DNA of 64,000 nt from Hypholoma sublateritium FD-334 SS-4 (Eukaryota; Basidiomycota; Agaricomycetes; Agaricales; Strophariaceae). Positions 25,112 to 38,000 of this stretch are shown here, one piece after another. The notes beneath the pieces were generated by a model that ran no database searches, was not told the origin of the DNA, and worked only from the letters and a program-made list of their open reading frames with translations. Position numbers and translations under genes: made by a program. Where the stretch lies: assembly GCA_000827495.1 (NCBI GenBank), contig KN817536.1:186001-250000 (forward strand), written 5' to 3'. Positions within the stretch are counted from its first letter, which is position 1. Each line of letters starts with the position of its first letter.

Positions 25112-26475
25112 ATGGAGTTTTTTAACGATAACGGGACAGATCCACTCAAACCCTCCTTGTTTGAACTTCTTGCTCAGGAACAATTGAAGGACTTATTACA
25201 ACCCGCTTTGAAATATGTTCTAGCGGTGCGCAGTGGCATTTCTCTTTTACAACGCGTTTCACTGACCTGAAATAGGTTTTCGCACAACGTTATCCTCGTT
25301 ACCTATTGCGCATCGTTAATCGCCATGAAGAGTTTTACGCCTGTATCATGTTGATTGTTGAGAAGCATTACCTGGAAAAGCACAGTGAGTGAACACATTG
25401 CTCACAGCAATTGGTTATTTTTTCACATTTTGTAGATGCTTCGTTTTCTGAGAACTTCTACGGACTCAAACGAAGGCGTAGGCCTTATATTGAGATGGAT
25501 AGAGCGTCAGCGGCTGTGGCGGGCCTACCAGGAGGCCAAGCCCTACGAAAGCAAGACATTTGGCGATCTTTGCTACTTCTGGTACGAAAGCAGCTCCCTT
25601 TGCATGTTCTCATTCAACTCATTTTTCAGATCGGTATTCCGTACCTTCGAGCCAAAGCTCAGGACTATTTTGAGCAATTGGGTGGCAGATCAGGCTCTGA
25701 CTTTGATGAAGGACTGGATCCAAGGCAAATACAAGCCCTTACAGACCAGGTTCGATGCCTGTAGCTCATTAGTGGTATGTGCCTAATAGTTGTAGAGTTT
25801 TGCAGGACGGTTCCGCCGCGGCTTCAAAGCAATTTACCCATACCTCAACATTTCTTTTGAGTTTTGGCTACTCTCATGGAATGTGGCATATCTATTCGAC
25901 AAAACAACATCGTACCGACCGTGGCTAACTTGGGTCGGAGTAGACGTTCGGCGACTGGGAATCGAAGACTATGTAAGGATTGCCTATTTTCTGTTATGAT
26001 ATGATATATTTTAATCTGCTCTTCAAAGAGAGCTGCAGGTTTGCTGGCCCAGAATAAGATATCGTCGGAAACCCGTCAAAACTTAGTGGCTCGTATTCGA
26101 CGCATGATCTCGACTTCGCCGCATTTATTGCTGGACTCTCTTCGACTCCTATTACCAACAGCCATATTCTTCATAAAATTTTTGGAGTGGTGGTACTCAC
26201 CGGGGTCTCCAGCTCGCTCTCTTACAACAACTCCCCAAGGACCGGCAATTCCTCCCCCAAGATTGCTCCCCCCTCATCCACAGGGACTCGTATTCAATCA
26301 GGGATCCTATGGTAATTGTCCCGTCTGCAAGAAAAGTTTCGTTAATGCTACGGCATTGCCATCTGGTTATGTTTTTTGCTACCGTTGTGCTTATGATCAG
26401 GTAGAGAAGCACCAAAAATGTCCAGTGACCCTTCTGCCAGCCCGGGTATGGCAATTGCGAAAGGTGTTGGTGTGA
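25112..26475 (+). CDS. PEX12: Peroxisome assembly protein 12 (peroxin-12)
   Basis: Peroxisomal-membrane RING protein. With PEX2 and PEX10 it forms the ubiquitin-ligase channel that exports and recycles the import receptor PEX5. Start [20 protein letters not shown] is the family N-terminus. Exons continue with [89 protein letters not shown], and a membrane stretch [19 protein letters not shown]. The C-terminal RING is [20 protein letters not shown] followed by [18 protein letters not shown]. It has the reduced set of zinc ligands typical of PEX12, which binds one zinc. About five or six exons. Complete, with stop at 26475. Confidence 0.93.
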
Positions 26476-26862
26476 TCACACACGCACGTTCGTCGACTAT
26501 CATTCGGGCCATTTTCAGTACTTATCGATTAGCTGTCGATATCCAATTGTTTACCTGTAGAATACCCTTTCCTTGTGTAAGATGTGCTTCATTTATCGAT
26601 TTATTGAGCGATGCTTGACCATAAATGGAGCACGTGCGTAGAAAATTGGACTGGTGATTTCAAAAATACCTCCGCAAAGGCGCCGGAATCCGAAGTACAG
26701 TTATCTCTGACCTACGAATTCGCAAGATCGACTCTGTTCCATGGATTTTGCTCCTTGGACTGGAAATACCGAGCCTTAAGGCAGAAGTTACCACACTACT
26801 TCTCCCGTACAATAACTTCACCTTGAAGCTTACCACGGGCTCAAGCCAATCCAAAGTCAATC
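26476..26862. promoter_or_regulatory. PEX12-PHO81 intergenic promoter region
   Basis: 387 bases between tandem genes. It contains CACGTG at 26631-26636, listed separately. Otherwise no coding frame or repeat stands out. Confidence 0.45.
26631..26636. promoter_or_regulatory. CACGTG (PHO4/NUC-1-type) site upstream of PHO81
   Basis: GCACGTGCG 232 bp before the PHO81 ATG. Pho4 in yeast and NUC-1 in Neurospora bind this core at phosphate-responsive genes, and yeast PHO81 is itself a Pho4 target. The site is seen; the regulation is inferred. Confidence 0.45.
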
Positions 26863-29800
26863 ATGAAGGTATATACACAAGCACGCAGACCACCAAAGAT
26901 TTTCGCTAATTGTCTTTCGTGGTTTAGTTTGGCAAGCAGATCCAAGCCCACCAAGTGCCTGGATGGTCAAACTACTATCTAGACTATAAATTTTTGAAGA
27001 AGATCATATCTTCTCTTGCTGCCAATCGCCCAGCATCGGAAGCGGCAGCGTTGGCACTGGGGGTTCGTCCTCCAGATCATTTGATCCAGTCTCTGCCGCA
27101 GCCCATATCACAGACAACGCGTCGGAGTCCCGCAGCCTCGCCTGCTGCTAGCCCTGGTCAACCACCTTTTTTTGCAGCTTCTGGCCACGATGCTGAAAGA
27201 GGACCCGACTTCCGAGCTCATAAAGCAGCGTTCTTCTTCAAACTTGAAAGAGAGCTAGAAAAGGTTGCACTTTCCAGCTTTTCATTAATTAGTATCTTAA
27301 CATCTCTGATCGTGATAGATAAATGCATTTTATCTGCAAAAGGAGGCGGAAGTGACTTTACGGATGGAAACATTGCTGTCGAAGCGAAGAGCTGCCGCGA
27401 TGAGAGGTATTCCTGATCCATCGTCGGACACCGCACAGAATCATGTCGAATGGAGTGCAGTAGAAGAAGGATTCCGTCTTCTGGAAAGAGATCTGGGAAA
27501 GCTTCAAGTGAGTAACTTATCTTTACTGGTAATCACTGTACAACGCTAATCATGCGACAATGCCAGCAATTCGTAGAAACCAATGCCATTGGTTTCCGCA
27601 AGATATTGAAGAAGTTTGACAAGCGTTCAACGTCGACAACAAAGGAATTATATCTCGCCCGACAGGTAGATGTGCAACCCGTGTTCAATCGACAGGTGCG
27701 TTATTTTCATTTCTTTCTACCTGCTTATTTTAATGATATTTTATAGCTCATCTCTGAGCTCGCTGACACTGTGGCTACATGTTTGTTGAACATTACAGAT
27801 CTTTCCTCTGGTCTCAAGTTTGAAGGTCCTGCCGAAAACGACATCTTTGCACAGCAAATTTTGACCGAAATCACACCTCCTCCTGGTCCATTTCGCGATC
27901 TTGAAAGCAATTTCCACAAAGCCCTCGCCTCCTCAGACACCACGGCTGTAGTGGATTGTGTTCACTACTCTGACTTGCTGGCCCAACAATCTGGTGGAAG
28001 GGGAAATGTTACTCGAATTCTCTGGAATGTCATCATCGAAGCCCCCGAGGATCTAGCAGACCTAATAATGGCCTCCCTAACATTTCCCTTCGATTATCAA
28101 TTTATCGATGACATCAACGGCCGAACTTGTCTACATGCAGCTGCAATCGCTGGTGCACAAAGGATGGTCGACCTATGCATCCGAAATAATATTCAAGTGG
28201 ATAAATGTGATGTATACGGTCGTAGCGCTCTTCATTATGCGGCTATGAAAGGTCACTCCTCGGTCTGCGAGCAGCTTTTGGATGTATCTGCCGCTCCGAA
28301 CATACTTGACAGGGATAATTACAGCCCTCTTGTCTATGCAACGCTGAAAGGCGATGTTGCCTGCGTCCGTGTCCTACTTTCAAAGGGTAAAGTCCCTGTC
28401 CAACCTTCAACATCATCTGGCGATCTTCAGCCGCTGTCCCTCGCATCTCAGGCAGGACACGTCACCGTCGTTCTTTTACTACTGGAAAACGGAGCAACAT
28501 CTCTGCCGAATAGCAACGGTGAATACCCCATACACCTGGCGGCTCGCGAAGGACACACAAAAATCTGCGAATTGCTACTCCTGCTTGACGGGTGGGATAC
28601 CCCGGATAAATATCATGAATGGACGCCTTTATTTCACGCTTCTAGGTACGGTCGCACGGAATGCGTGGGCGTCCTTGTAACAGCCGGGTGTCGTGTAACC
28701 ATCAAGGATGAACTAGGTCATTCTGCCTCTCACTACGCAGCGTGGTACGGACATCAAGACTGCTTAGAGGTACTTTTGGCCGCCATCCGTGCTTCACCTA
28801 TGGTAGCAAATATAACGCATAGGCCTCGTCAGTCGCCGATTGCCCAAGGTGTTGCACCCAGTGACTACGAGATTGACCAAATCCCTTCCCTATATCTCCC
28901 TCCTCCAATCATGCCTCATCGAGTCTATGGTCATAATTACTTAGTCAACGCGCACTTCGTGCAGATATCTATTGGGCACTCCACCAAAAGACTAAAAACG
29001 AACAGCGGCATCCGTCTCCATCATCGTCTGATCAGTCCTTTCTTCAAAGATGAATACCTCCTTTCCGCCACACCGCTCAAACTCGTAATGACCGCGGGAC
29101 CTCATGTAAACTCCGCTCCTTACACGATCTCTCTTCCACAAAGAAGCGATGAAGGCTCCTTCGCTTTCCAAATTCCGTCTTTGGAAAGTTTAGCTCTTGA
29201 ATTCTCGGTATATCCAAATTTCGGAACAAAAACGATAGGTCGTGCGGTCGCATTGCCTTCCATGTTTATGAATATGGAGAACAATCAATTTTTCACTTTG
29301 CCCATCCTTGACAACAGATTGCACGTCATCGGCGAGGTGGGAGATTTCTCCTGGCCTCTATCCGTGGCCCTCATAACATCTCATTCCCTTTCAGGTTGAT
29401 TTTGAAATAAACGTAATCAAATCGTTCAAGGGTGTTACTCTGGAGGTGGGAGGCGATTTGGAGACATATTGGAAGTCGACAGCGGTTGCAGCGGGGCAGC
29501 CAACTAACCTAACTCCTCCTCGTCCCTCTCGTCGGCCCAATCATATTGGTTCCGTTCAAGCTTCCCCCGTTTACACCGCCAGCAACGGCGGTGGCCAAAC
29601 CTTGACGATATCATCACTCCAAGGCACTTACATCTATGTTGTGCTCCAAGTCACACGCGATCTTCACCCCGTTGTCTATTTTGATTGGCAGTTACCTGGG
29701 ATCGATTTTGCTCTCGGAGTAGCGGATGTTACCTTGGAGCAATATCAGCGCTTGGCTGCGTCCCTCGGAAGAGACGTTTTGAAACCGGCGGAGGGCGCCG

Positions 29801-30620
29801 CCTCCGTGGATTGGGGAAAACTGTTAATCCAGGCCATGGTTTCTTTGGATCAATTACTCAAGGTTCGCGCGTTCCAGTCTCATGTTTTTACAGAAATTCA
29901 CCATTTAACGTGCATTTTGAAAGATACTCCCACCGGATATTAATGTTATATTTGATTTGGCATATGCATCTGAGGAAGCTTCGCAATCGTTGGCACTACG
30001 CAAGATCGACCTCAATGCATTCGTGGACTCAGTTCTTCAAACGATATTCGACGCGTCTGGTCTATTGGAACCACCTTTCAGTAGAAGAAAAATTGCCTTT
30101 ACTTCGTTTTCACCCGATATCTGCTCAGCGCTCAATTGGAAACAGCCAAATTGTAAGTTGTTTCCTCCAACCTGCACACCCGAAAAATAGTCCATCGATT
30201 TTTTGCAGATCCAACATTCTTTGGGTGCATTTGTGGCAAAGTCGGCAATGACTTGCCCGGTGCGACATCTTTGGGATCAGGTCAGGGTGAAAAACGGGTG
30301 TCAAGTGTAGGAGCGGCGGTCGAATTCGCTAAAGCCAACAACATGCTTGGTCTATTTGTCGATGCCAGCCTTCTTGTGCGTTCTTCGTTCTTTTTCTCCG
30401 AGCGTCGGTTGATGAAGTCTTACAGACTGAGGTTCCTTCGCTGGTTGACGGCATTCGGAGTGCCGAACTTCTCGTTGGTGTATATGGGGTAGCGGGAAAG
30501 CGGATCAGTTTAAGTACAGGTGTGTTGTCCGACACCGATAGTAGCGCGGTCACAGTGGATGCGATTGTGTCGAGTGGTACCGTATCTTTCATAGACAACT
30601 CTATGAGAGAATTAGCTTAA
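26863..30620 (+). CDS. PHO81: PHO81-like CDK inhibitor: SPX, ankyrin repeats, GDPD-like domain
   Basis: Phosphate-sensing inhibitor of the PHO80-PHO85 cyclin/CDK. Exon 1 holds only the codons ATG AAG; an intron of about 60 nt then joins to FGKQIQAHQVPGWSNYYLDY, the canonical SPX N-terminus. The SPX continues through FFKLERELEKV, QFVETNAIGFRKILKKFDKR and LISELADTVATCLLN. Next come about six ankyrin repeats (NGRTCLHAAAIAGAQ, YGRSALHYAAMKGHSSV, GEYPIHLAAREGHTKICELL, LGHSASHYAAWYGHQDCLEV). A beta-rich middle (28900-29700) leads to a GDPD-like domain (LPFNVHFERYSH, LNVIFDLAYASEEASQSLAL, WKQPNYPTFFGCICGKVGND). This last part is degenerate, as in other PHO81 proteins, and probably not enzymatic. Stop at 30618-30620. 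SPX domains bind inositol pyrophosphates, the product of the KCS1 encoded in this window. Confidence 0.93.
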
Positions 30621-30724
30621 AAAGTCTATATTACATATACAGTTTACTTTATAATAATAGCAGAGCGTATTGTATGATAACATCTATAAATTTCCATCCT
30701 TCAGTGTACCAGCACTGATCCTGT

Positions 30725-33397
30725 CTAAACGGATGCGCGATATAAAGAGGCATATGCCCCATTTTGGGCGACTAATTCATCATGTGTACCAAATTCGGAT
30801 ATGGTCTAAATAATTTTAGAAAAACATTCGGCCAATTCCATGTAAGCACTCACCCCATTTTCCATCATGGCGACTTTATCTGCTCGGCGCGCTGTCGAAA
30901 GGCGGTGAGTTATAAATATGACAGTCTTCTTTGGTTCCCCCGACGGAGACTTGGATATCTTTTCTATGGTATCGAAAATTTGATTCTGGGCACGTGCGTC
31001 AAGGGAAGAAGTCTGTGATGGTCGTTACTCAGTGTGAGAGTGGTCGGAGGCAGTGGGCATGCTCACAGGTTCATCAAACAGGAGCATATCAATCCCAGGC
31101 TCGTTTGCGCGCATGAATGCACGGGCAAGAGCGACTCGTTGCCACTGAAAAGAGAGGGTGTCATCATCTTTGCAGAGCAAAAAATGTTAGATGGTATACT
31201 TCACCGCCTGAAAGACCGTGCCGCTGGGATAATTCAGGGTTCATCGATCCTGCAAATGAGAAGGACTCGAATCCGGGGGTCTCAAGTATCGTCTTGAGAC
31301 CGTTCGGCAGAGATTCTACAAGGGTGTCTGCCTCAGCCAAATGAACAGCTGTTTCTATTGCTGGTCTATAGTTAATCTTGTCGATATTTCCGAGGCCAAC
31401 ATTCTCCTTTAGCGTCGCGCTAAATTTTGAAAACCCTTGAAACACGGCACTAAGATGGCTGTGGTATTCAGCGGGGTTGTAGCGTCTAATGTCGACGTCA
31501 TTGATGAGGAGAGACCCCTTATCAAAGTCATCGATACGAAGCAATATCCTCGCGAGTGTGGATTTGCCTGTTCGAGAAAATTAAATGCTGAGAAATAAAT
31601 ACCGAGCAGATAGATAGCACACCTGAGCCGTTATAACCAACGATGGCGAGAGTTTCTCCTGCTTTAAGGGAGAATGAGATATTCCGCAGGGCGGGTTCGC
31701 TGCTTCCCGGATAGGTGTAAGAAATATTCCTATTGAAGGCGAAATGAAGTCACAGCTTTTTAATGGGTTGCATGGAATGACCCACCTCGCGGTGATATTA
31801 ATACCGCCATGTACTGTCATATAATGGAGTGCATCCTCGTGCTTCGGGTTGAGTCGAGGCTTCAATTTCATGCTTGCGGTGTATGCGGACATAAGGAATA
31901 TACCCTGAAACGCCATCCTCGCCGTTGTCACTAGATTCCGTGAGGCATACATGAGGCTCTGTATTGAGCTGCGATACACCGTCAGAGAGCCTAGGGAAGC
32001 AGAGGACTTCTGGAATAATAATAGGAGAGGCACCTGCAGTTGTTTGAATTCAGTATTGTTCTATTAAAATGCTCGAAAGAACTCACATTTTGGATTATGA
32101 ATACAAATTCCATAAGATTAAACTGATCAATAATTGAGGTGGGCCGCGCGTATAGTGGTTGCTCAGAAGCAAGAACTATCTTCCGGGCGCTGGACCAGGA
32201 CCGGAGGATCCAGTCCCCCAAACCAAAGAGAGCTATTTCGGGACGGTAGACATCGCTGTACGCCAGATTCCGCAGGCGCTCTTGCCGATCATTGGCCCGC
32301 GCTTCTTTTGCGCTTGTTGGCGACTCGGCTTGGTCGTTTGTGCAGGTAAACCAGGGTAGAATCAGCGGCAACAAAGTGGAGAAAATTGACATAAAGAGAA
32401 TGCCAAATTGGAAAGCCCCACGGGTAAGGGAGATGATCAGGAAGAGGTGAGAGGCGATCTCGGTCATCAGAGAAAATAAGTGGATGAAGTCCAATGGTGA
32501 TAACATTCCAAAGCCCCCACTAGCGAATGACCGCGCGAAGAGATCGGATTCTTGCAGAAGAGCGCGAACGGTGGGATCCGCTAAGGTAGGAACATCAAGT
32601 CGGACGCGTTGTTCCATCTGCTTGTACTCAATAAAAAACCTGGCAGATCCCAAAACGACATTTTCATTTGAAGCCCTGTTGTGACAATGAGTAACAATTA
32701 TTGTTGGTCGTTATGTTCAAGAATAACTTACGCAAAGGTGTCAAGACACCCCTCAATTGCCCTTCGAATGAGCTCTGTCGATACGGGGTACAATAGTCTG
32801 CTCCACGTGAAGCTGTCTGATGCTATCAGAGAAAGTAGCTGTGCCCGAAGCCAAATGTTAAAATTTGCGCAGCATGATAATTTCAAGGCAAACAGACCTC
32901 GTCCACTATGAGAGCCTGGGAGACTGCATTAATTCATGCCACATGAAAAAGAAAAAGATTCTGGCGAACCTGGGAGTATCCTCGGAAGGCTGGGAAAAGG
33001 CTTCGAACAATGTTCAGGGACATCATGAGCGTCGTCCTCAGTGGGTTGAGCCTGAAAAGTACTTTGAACTTTAAAACCCGCAGTGAGTCAATTGCGAAGC
33101 CACTTGTCCCAGAACAAGACGACGCACAAAGTCCAAGGTGCAGTGTTGAGCGACGAAAAGTGCAAGTCTTGCATTGGCAAGAGTCAAAGGCCGTTGAGCT
33201 CCAGGGACCAAGTAAGAGCCTGTTTGACCGGGCATTGCTCGAGAAGCTAACCAAGCATCGTAGATGAGCTCTGGCTCCGGTTTTTGGGCTTTCTGCTTGG
33301 CATTGCGAGAGGGTATTTGAAAGTCGGCAGGAAAAAGCAGCTTTCGAGAAAGCATTCTGTGGCGCATATTCGACTGGTAAGACAAAGGAGGTTTCAT
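30725..33397 (-). CDS. ABC transporter, half-size (one membrane domain plus one ATPase domain)
   Basis: Exporter of the ABC type with a single TMD-NBD unit, expected to work as a dimer; substrate unknown. The N-terminus is soluble and basic (MKPPLSYQSN, MLSRKLLFPADFQIPSRN). The membrane domain contains MTEIASHLFLIISLTRGAFQ, GILFMSIFSTLLPLILPWF and QFNLMEFVFIIQNVPLLLL. The nucleotide-binding domain has ISYTYPGSSEPALRNISFSL, Walker A GYNGSGKST (split by an intron), the Q-loop region SAVFQGFSKFSATLKENVG, signature LSGGE joined to WQRVALARAFMRAN, Walker B IDMLLFDEP and the H-loop FITHRLSTARRADKV. All ATPase motifs are intact. About eight introns. The last exon ends YASLYRASV, stop at 30725-30727. 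The frame is open beyond ATG 33397 but without another ATG. I cannot assign a substrate class. Confidence 0.82.
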
Positions 33398-33854
33398 TTC
33401 GAGGCGCCCAAAGTTTATATGGTGTGAAAAGGGCGGCAAACAGGGCGCTGGCTCGAAACTACCAAAGATGTTGGAGTACTAGATGAAGCGTACGTCCTGT
33501 TAATATATGGGATCCGGATATATTCCATGGCCGTATGATAGCAGTGCGACACCAAGGAGCGCGGGCTGTACATGTCTTGCGCATTTGGTAGAAGTGACCC
33601 AAAGGACGGATGTGAGTTGGACTCCTTCAGATATCCAAATTAGGCCACAGAGCCCGAAAGCCGACGTCAGCACACAGCCACAGAGCTTCCCGCACCCGGC
33701 CGAAGTCCGCAAGTGGTCCACCCGCGGCGGGCATCAGCGCCCCTGTCCCACGTGCCACAACGATCTCTCCGCGGCTTTTCTCAAAATCTTCCCGGTCCGA
33801 CTCCTACTGCGAAAAATATAAATCTCCACCAAGCTCAATCGCACGCGAAGTATA
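33398..33854. promoter_or_regulatory. Divergent promoter region, ABC transporter and GTP cyclohydrolase I
   Basis: 457 bases between divergent genes, holding CACGTG at 33749-33754 and a TATAAAT at 33817-33823 just before the GTP cyclohydrolase ATG. Short frames here show no motif. Confidence 0.5.
33817..33823 (+). promoter_or_regulatory. TATA-like box of GTP cyclohydrolase I
   Basis: TATAAAT 38 bp upstream of ATG 33855, close for a TATA box, implying a very short 5' leader if used. Confidence 0.35.
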
Positions 33855-34874
33855 ATGTCTACCCCAGTTGACGCCGCCCATGTCGCAAGCAGTCTCAACC
33901 GCCTGCACATCCGGGACGACCAGTCAATCGCCCTCCCAGAAACAAGAGGCGACTCAAGCCCCGGCGTCGTCCAGAGGACACCGAGGGAGGGTTATGGGTT
34001 CCGCAATTCTGGGGTATCTACGCCCATCACTCAAGCCGCAACGAACGGCTCCCCACCTACATCACAGCTTACAGCGGAATCGCTGGTGCCGGATCCCAAC
34101 GGTCTTGGTTGGCCAGGTTGGTCTTATGTCGATAATTTTGAAGTCTGATCACGATGCCCATTCCCACAGCCAAGTCGACTGTTTCTCGACTAAACGCCAC
34201 GCCCGCAGAAAAGGCCGAGAGGGAGCGGAAGATGGCCGCTGCGGTGCGAACAATTCTGGAGTGCATCGGCGAAGATCCTGGGCGTGAGGGGCTGTTGAGG
34301 ACTCCAGACCGCTATGCTCAAGCGCTGATGTGGATGACCCGTGGTTATGAAGAGCGTCTGGCAGGTATGTACCCTGCTTTTCAAAATAGATGCGGCTTAA
34401 TCTATGTGCTTCGTAGATGTCATCAACGATGCTGTCTTTGCCGAGGATCATGATGAGATGGTGCTTGTTCGGAATATTGACATTTCCAGCCTGTGCGAGC
34501 ATCATCTGGTACCGTTCACAGGCAAGGTGCGTGCGATGTCCTTACTGATCAGTCACGAAAAACTGATGCCGTCTCAGATTGCTATTGCCTATATTCCAAA
34601 TCAACTTGTGCTTGGACTATCCAAATTGGCACGTATTGCTGAGACTTTCAGTCGTCGTCTTCAAGTGCAAGAGCGTCTGACGAAGCAAATTGCTATTGCC
34701 GTCCAAGAAGCTATCAAGCCTCGCGGAGTGGCCGTGGTCATGGAAGCCACACACTTGTGCATGACCATGCGCGGTGTGCAAAAACCAGGGTCCCTCACGG
34801 TGACTTCCTGCATGCTTGGCTGCTTTCGTACGCAGCAGAAAACACGGGAGGAATTCTTGACACTCATTAAATGA
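33855..34874 (+). CDS. FOL2: GTP cyclohydrolase I
   Basis: Converts GTP to 7,8-dihydroneopterin triphosphate, the first step to folate and tetrahydrobiopterin. The N-terminal ~95 residues are a disordered fungal extension. The catalytic domain begins after an intron near 34111-34162. Visible: [38 protein letters not shown], the zinc-binding [75 protein letters not shown] and the end REEFLTLIK. Zinc ligands Cys and His in CEHH and the later Cys in THLCMTMRG are intact. Three introns; the third (34527-34577, 51 nt) is in frame and stop-free and must be removed to restore FTGK joined to IAIAYIPN. Complete enzyme. Confidence 0.95.
34527..34577 (+). other. 51-nt in-frame, stop-free intron in GTP cyclohydrolase I
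   Basis: Starts GTGCGT and ends TCTCAG. It encodes 17 codons ([17 protein letters not shown]) absent from the family alignment between FTGK and the following beta strand. Confidence 0.85.
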
Positions 34875-35032
34875 GAAACATCTATCTGATACCCATCTCA
34901 TGGCTGGGCAGAATGTGGTTCAACATCCTATCTGTCGTTAAATTATTGCTTTTTAAATACAACACACTCGAAGGGATATGTAATATAGTCAATCATCGGA
35001 ACGTGTAATAGATCCCTACTATTTGTAGTATG

Positions 35033-38000
35033 TTACTCTGACCTCCTCTGATTTTTGTCGCCAGCGGAGGGATCGATGGGTAGCAGTTTCCTTGCTATCG
35101 CGTGAGGGCCGTTGCCCTGATTGTTGAAATTTCTGCGAGCCGGTGCTGTACGCGGTCTTTTCGGAGGTTGCGCACTAGGATCCCCGTTCAACCCGGCACC
35201 GACGTCTCCCATATCGACATCGCGATCTATTATTTGAGGTCAATGCTTGACCCAGAACATAGCCAATCCTAAACATACCAGCAAGCGTTCGCTTTCGCTG
35301 CTGCTCACGCTCTTCCTCGTTGCGAGCATCTGCACCTCTAAAGCTTAACGGCGAGGGCTCCTTGTCGCTTATCCGAGACCGCAGGCTACCGCGTGAACTA
35401 GTTTCAGGTGGGTTGGAGAGGCCGTTGAGGTTTAACGGTTTGACCAGAGGCGGTCCACTATCTCGGTGACGATCACGCCCACTGTTCATCTGGTCGGCCT
35501 TTGCTCTGTTTAAATCCCTGTCCATTGCCCTTGGTGCCGATGGGGTGCTCGCGGGTACTTTTGGAGGTTCAGACAACAGCTTGTCGCCAATCTAGAGTTG
35601 TACTTCAGCAATGTCAGTCTGAAGACAGCATTATAACCAATTACCTTTTCCGAAGACGATGCTCGGGCCTCATCCTCGCGGTCTTTGCGCCGCCTTTCAG
35701 AGTCGCGGGGTCTCTCTTCCTTCTCGAGCGGTCTGCGGCTGCGTTCTTCGCGATGACCTTCCTTGCGAGAGCTGCGTTTTGAAGAACCTCGTTCAGGCTG
35801 GGGAGCGTCTATTAGTCTCTGTGTCGGATGTGCCGTTATCGAACTCACGTCGTCGTCGGTTGGTCGTCGCCTCTTTCCAAGATTGTCGTCGGCATTCGGA
35901 AGTGTAGGTCGATGTCTGGAGACGTCAGTTCGAGAGGGCGTAGCCCGGTCTTCGGCAGGGGCAGCCGGGGATGGCGCCTGGTTGCGTGCAGGAGCAGCGT
36001 CGCGTTCCTTCCGCCCATCCCTGTCGCGATCCTTCTCGTCGCGACGATGGCGGTCCCTGTCCCTGTCCCTGTCCCTGTCTCGCTCTCTGTCTCTATCTCG
36101 CTCCCTGTCTCTGTCTCTGTCCCTCTCGCGGTCTCTGTCCTTGTCCCGCTCTCTGTCGGTATGCCTGTCACGTCCACGATCCTTCTCGCGATCGCTCTCA
36201 CGATCCTTGTCATCGCGTACGGAGCGATCACGGTTACTGCGTTCCGTACGATTGTGCGTCAGGCTGTCGCGACGCCCGAGGGTCCCTACTTGCTCACGAC
36301 TCTGAGGGCGACCTTCGCGCTCAGTGCGCCGATCGTCAGAGCTGCGCTCAGGGTTCCCAGGATCCGACCGCGATTTGCCACCACTCGCCCGACTTTCATT
36401 GCTGGCATTTCTTGTTCCTGGACGACTCAATGGAGAAGGAGAGCGTATACGGGGAGAAGGTGCAGCAGACCCATTTTGATTGCGAGGTTCTGGCCGTTCC
36501 GTTCTGCCAATCGTTTGTCGTGCGGTTTCTCGAAGTTCTTGTGCCGACGCTGTTTGACTGGGCACAGCAGGCGGGGGCATGACTGCACCGTTGTCGAGCC
36601 TGACTTGCAACTGATCTGCAGGACGGAATAGACGAGATGTCTCTGGTTGATCGCGCGGAGGAGGCCCACTTTGTTGGGGAGGAATTGAATCCCTGGATGG
36701 ATGGCGATGGGAGTTGTCTACGATATCCGCCTTTCCAGTCATGGGTTGCTCTGGGCGGCTGTTCGAGGGAACAAAAGGAGGGACACTGCTATCCGGCATT
36801 AATTCAGGTTTCGGTGCGCCACTATCTGCAGATGCCTTGACAGTATCCGCAGCCTTGGGGTCAGGCCTTATCCTTTTCACTACTTCAGGTCTCGGAATGC
36901 TGGAAGGACAAGTTTGTTGAGTCACTGAACGAATCAGAAGGGAGCAGATTTACCTCTCCATCGCAAGCTTTGTTGAGCTTAGGGGGGTGTTGGGCCTCTC
37001 ATTGTGGCTTACCATCTGAGCACGAGGGGCAGAAGGAGTGGAAGAAGGATGTTGAGGCACAGAACGTCGTGACTCATTTGAAGATGAGGCTTGGAGGTTT
37101 GAACCCGATGATGATGACGTATTCCGCAGTTTGTCTGGTGTGGGACTACTAGTTGAATGTGGGGAGGGCCTCGGTGACACGCCGCCATTTGGCTGTTGGC
37201 GCAGTCGTATCAGGGCATATGAAAAAGTATTATGTTGTAGGAAGTACTTACATGGAGGGGTTTCAACAGCGCATATTCTGATTCCTTCTTCTTCAGACTT
37301 GCAGCATATCTAGTACAGGAAATATTGAGGCCTGCGATATCCATCTTTCGAATATGAACTCACGAGCGAGCCAGGATCTTCAGATCGCCACGCTCTTCCG
37401 TTGCCAAAAGATGGTGGACAGCAGCGTTGATACCAGCACCGGCATCGTATGCAAAAGGGAAGACGTCCAAAACCTCTTTCAGCACCACGATGGCATTGTA
37501 TACATGCATGAATTCGCCGGTAGAGATACATTCAATGAAGCTCTAGAAAAATAAATTCAATCATAGAACGTTTGAGAAATTTTTGGACATTCTTACCGCG
37601 GTCAATCTTTTATGCCATTTGCGGTATACCCTGCGGAATTCATTCCAGTCCAGAACAGTTGTCGGCGTATTGGTCATCTTGAACGACTGCTGTAAGCCGG
37701 GAAGAGCAGCTATCTTGCCCCCGATTTTTATTTTATTTTCTGAGTTGAAAGCTGATTCATCAGAGTACCAATTCAGAAGGTCTCTGAGAACACCAAGCAG
37801 GAATCGACCTAGAAAAATAGTGTTACCAGTTTATGACATAAAAGCAAAATGTTACTGACCATAATTTCGCGCCTCATATTCACTGCATGAAAACAAAATA
37901 ACTTTGACATGGTCGCCGAGTAACTATCAGATAAGTTTTTGAAAATGTTAAAAAACGGATATCAGAGTTGCGGCCCACCTTATCGTAACAGCCAAGAGTA

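Noticed and set aside
31117..31344. Sequence resembling a tRNA T-arm (ACTCGAATCC) at about 31264
   Set aside because: It lies within the coding sequence of the ABC transporter nucleotide-binding domain, and no acceptor or anticodon arms fit.
35763..36631. Long plus-strand frames rich in Ser/Leu/Arg or Val/Ser over the THO2 tail
   Set aside because: They are low-complexity antisense shadows of the RD/RE repeat in THO2.
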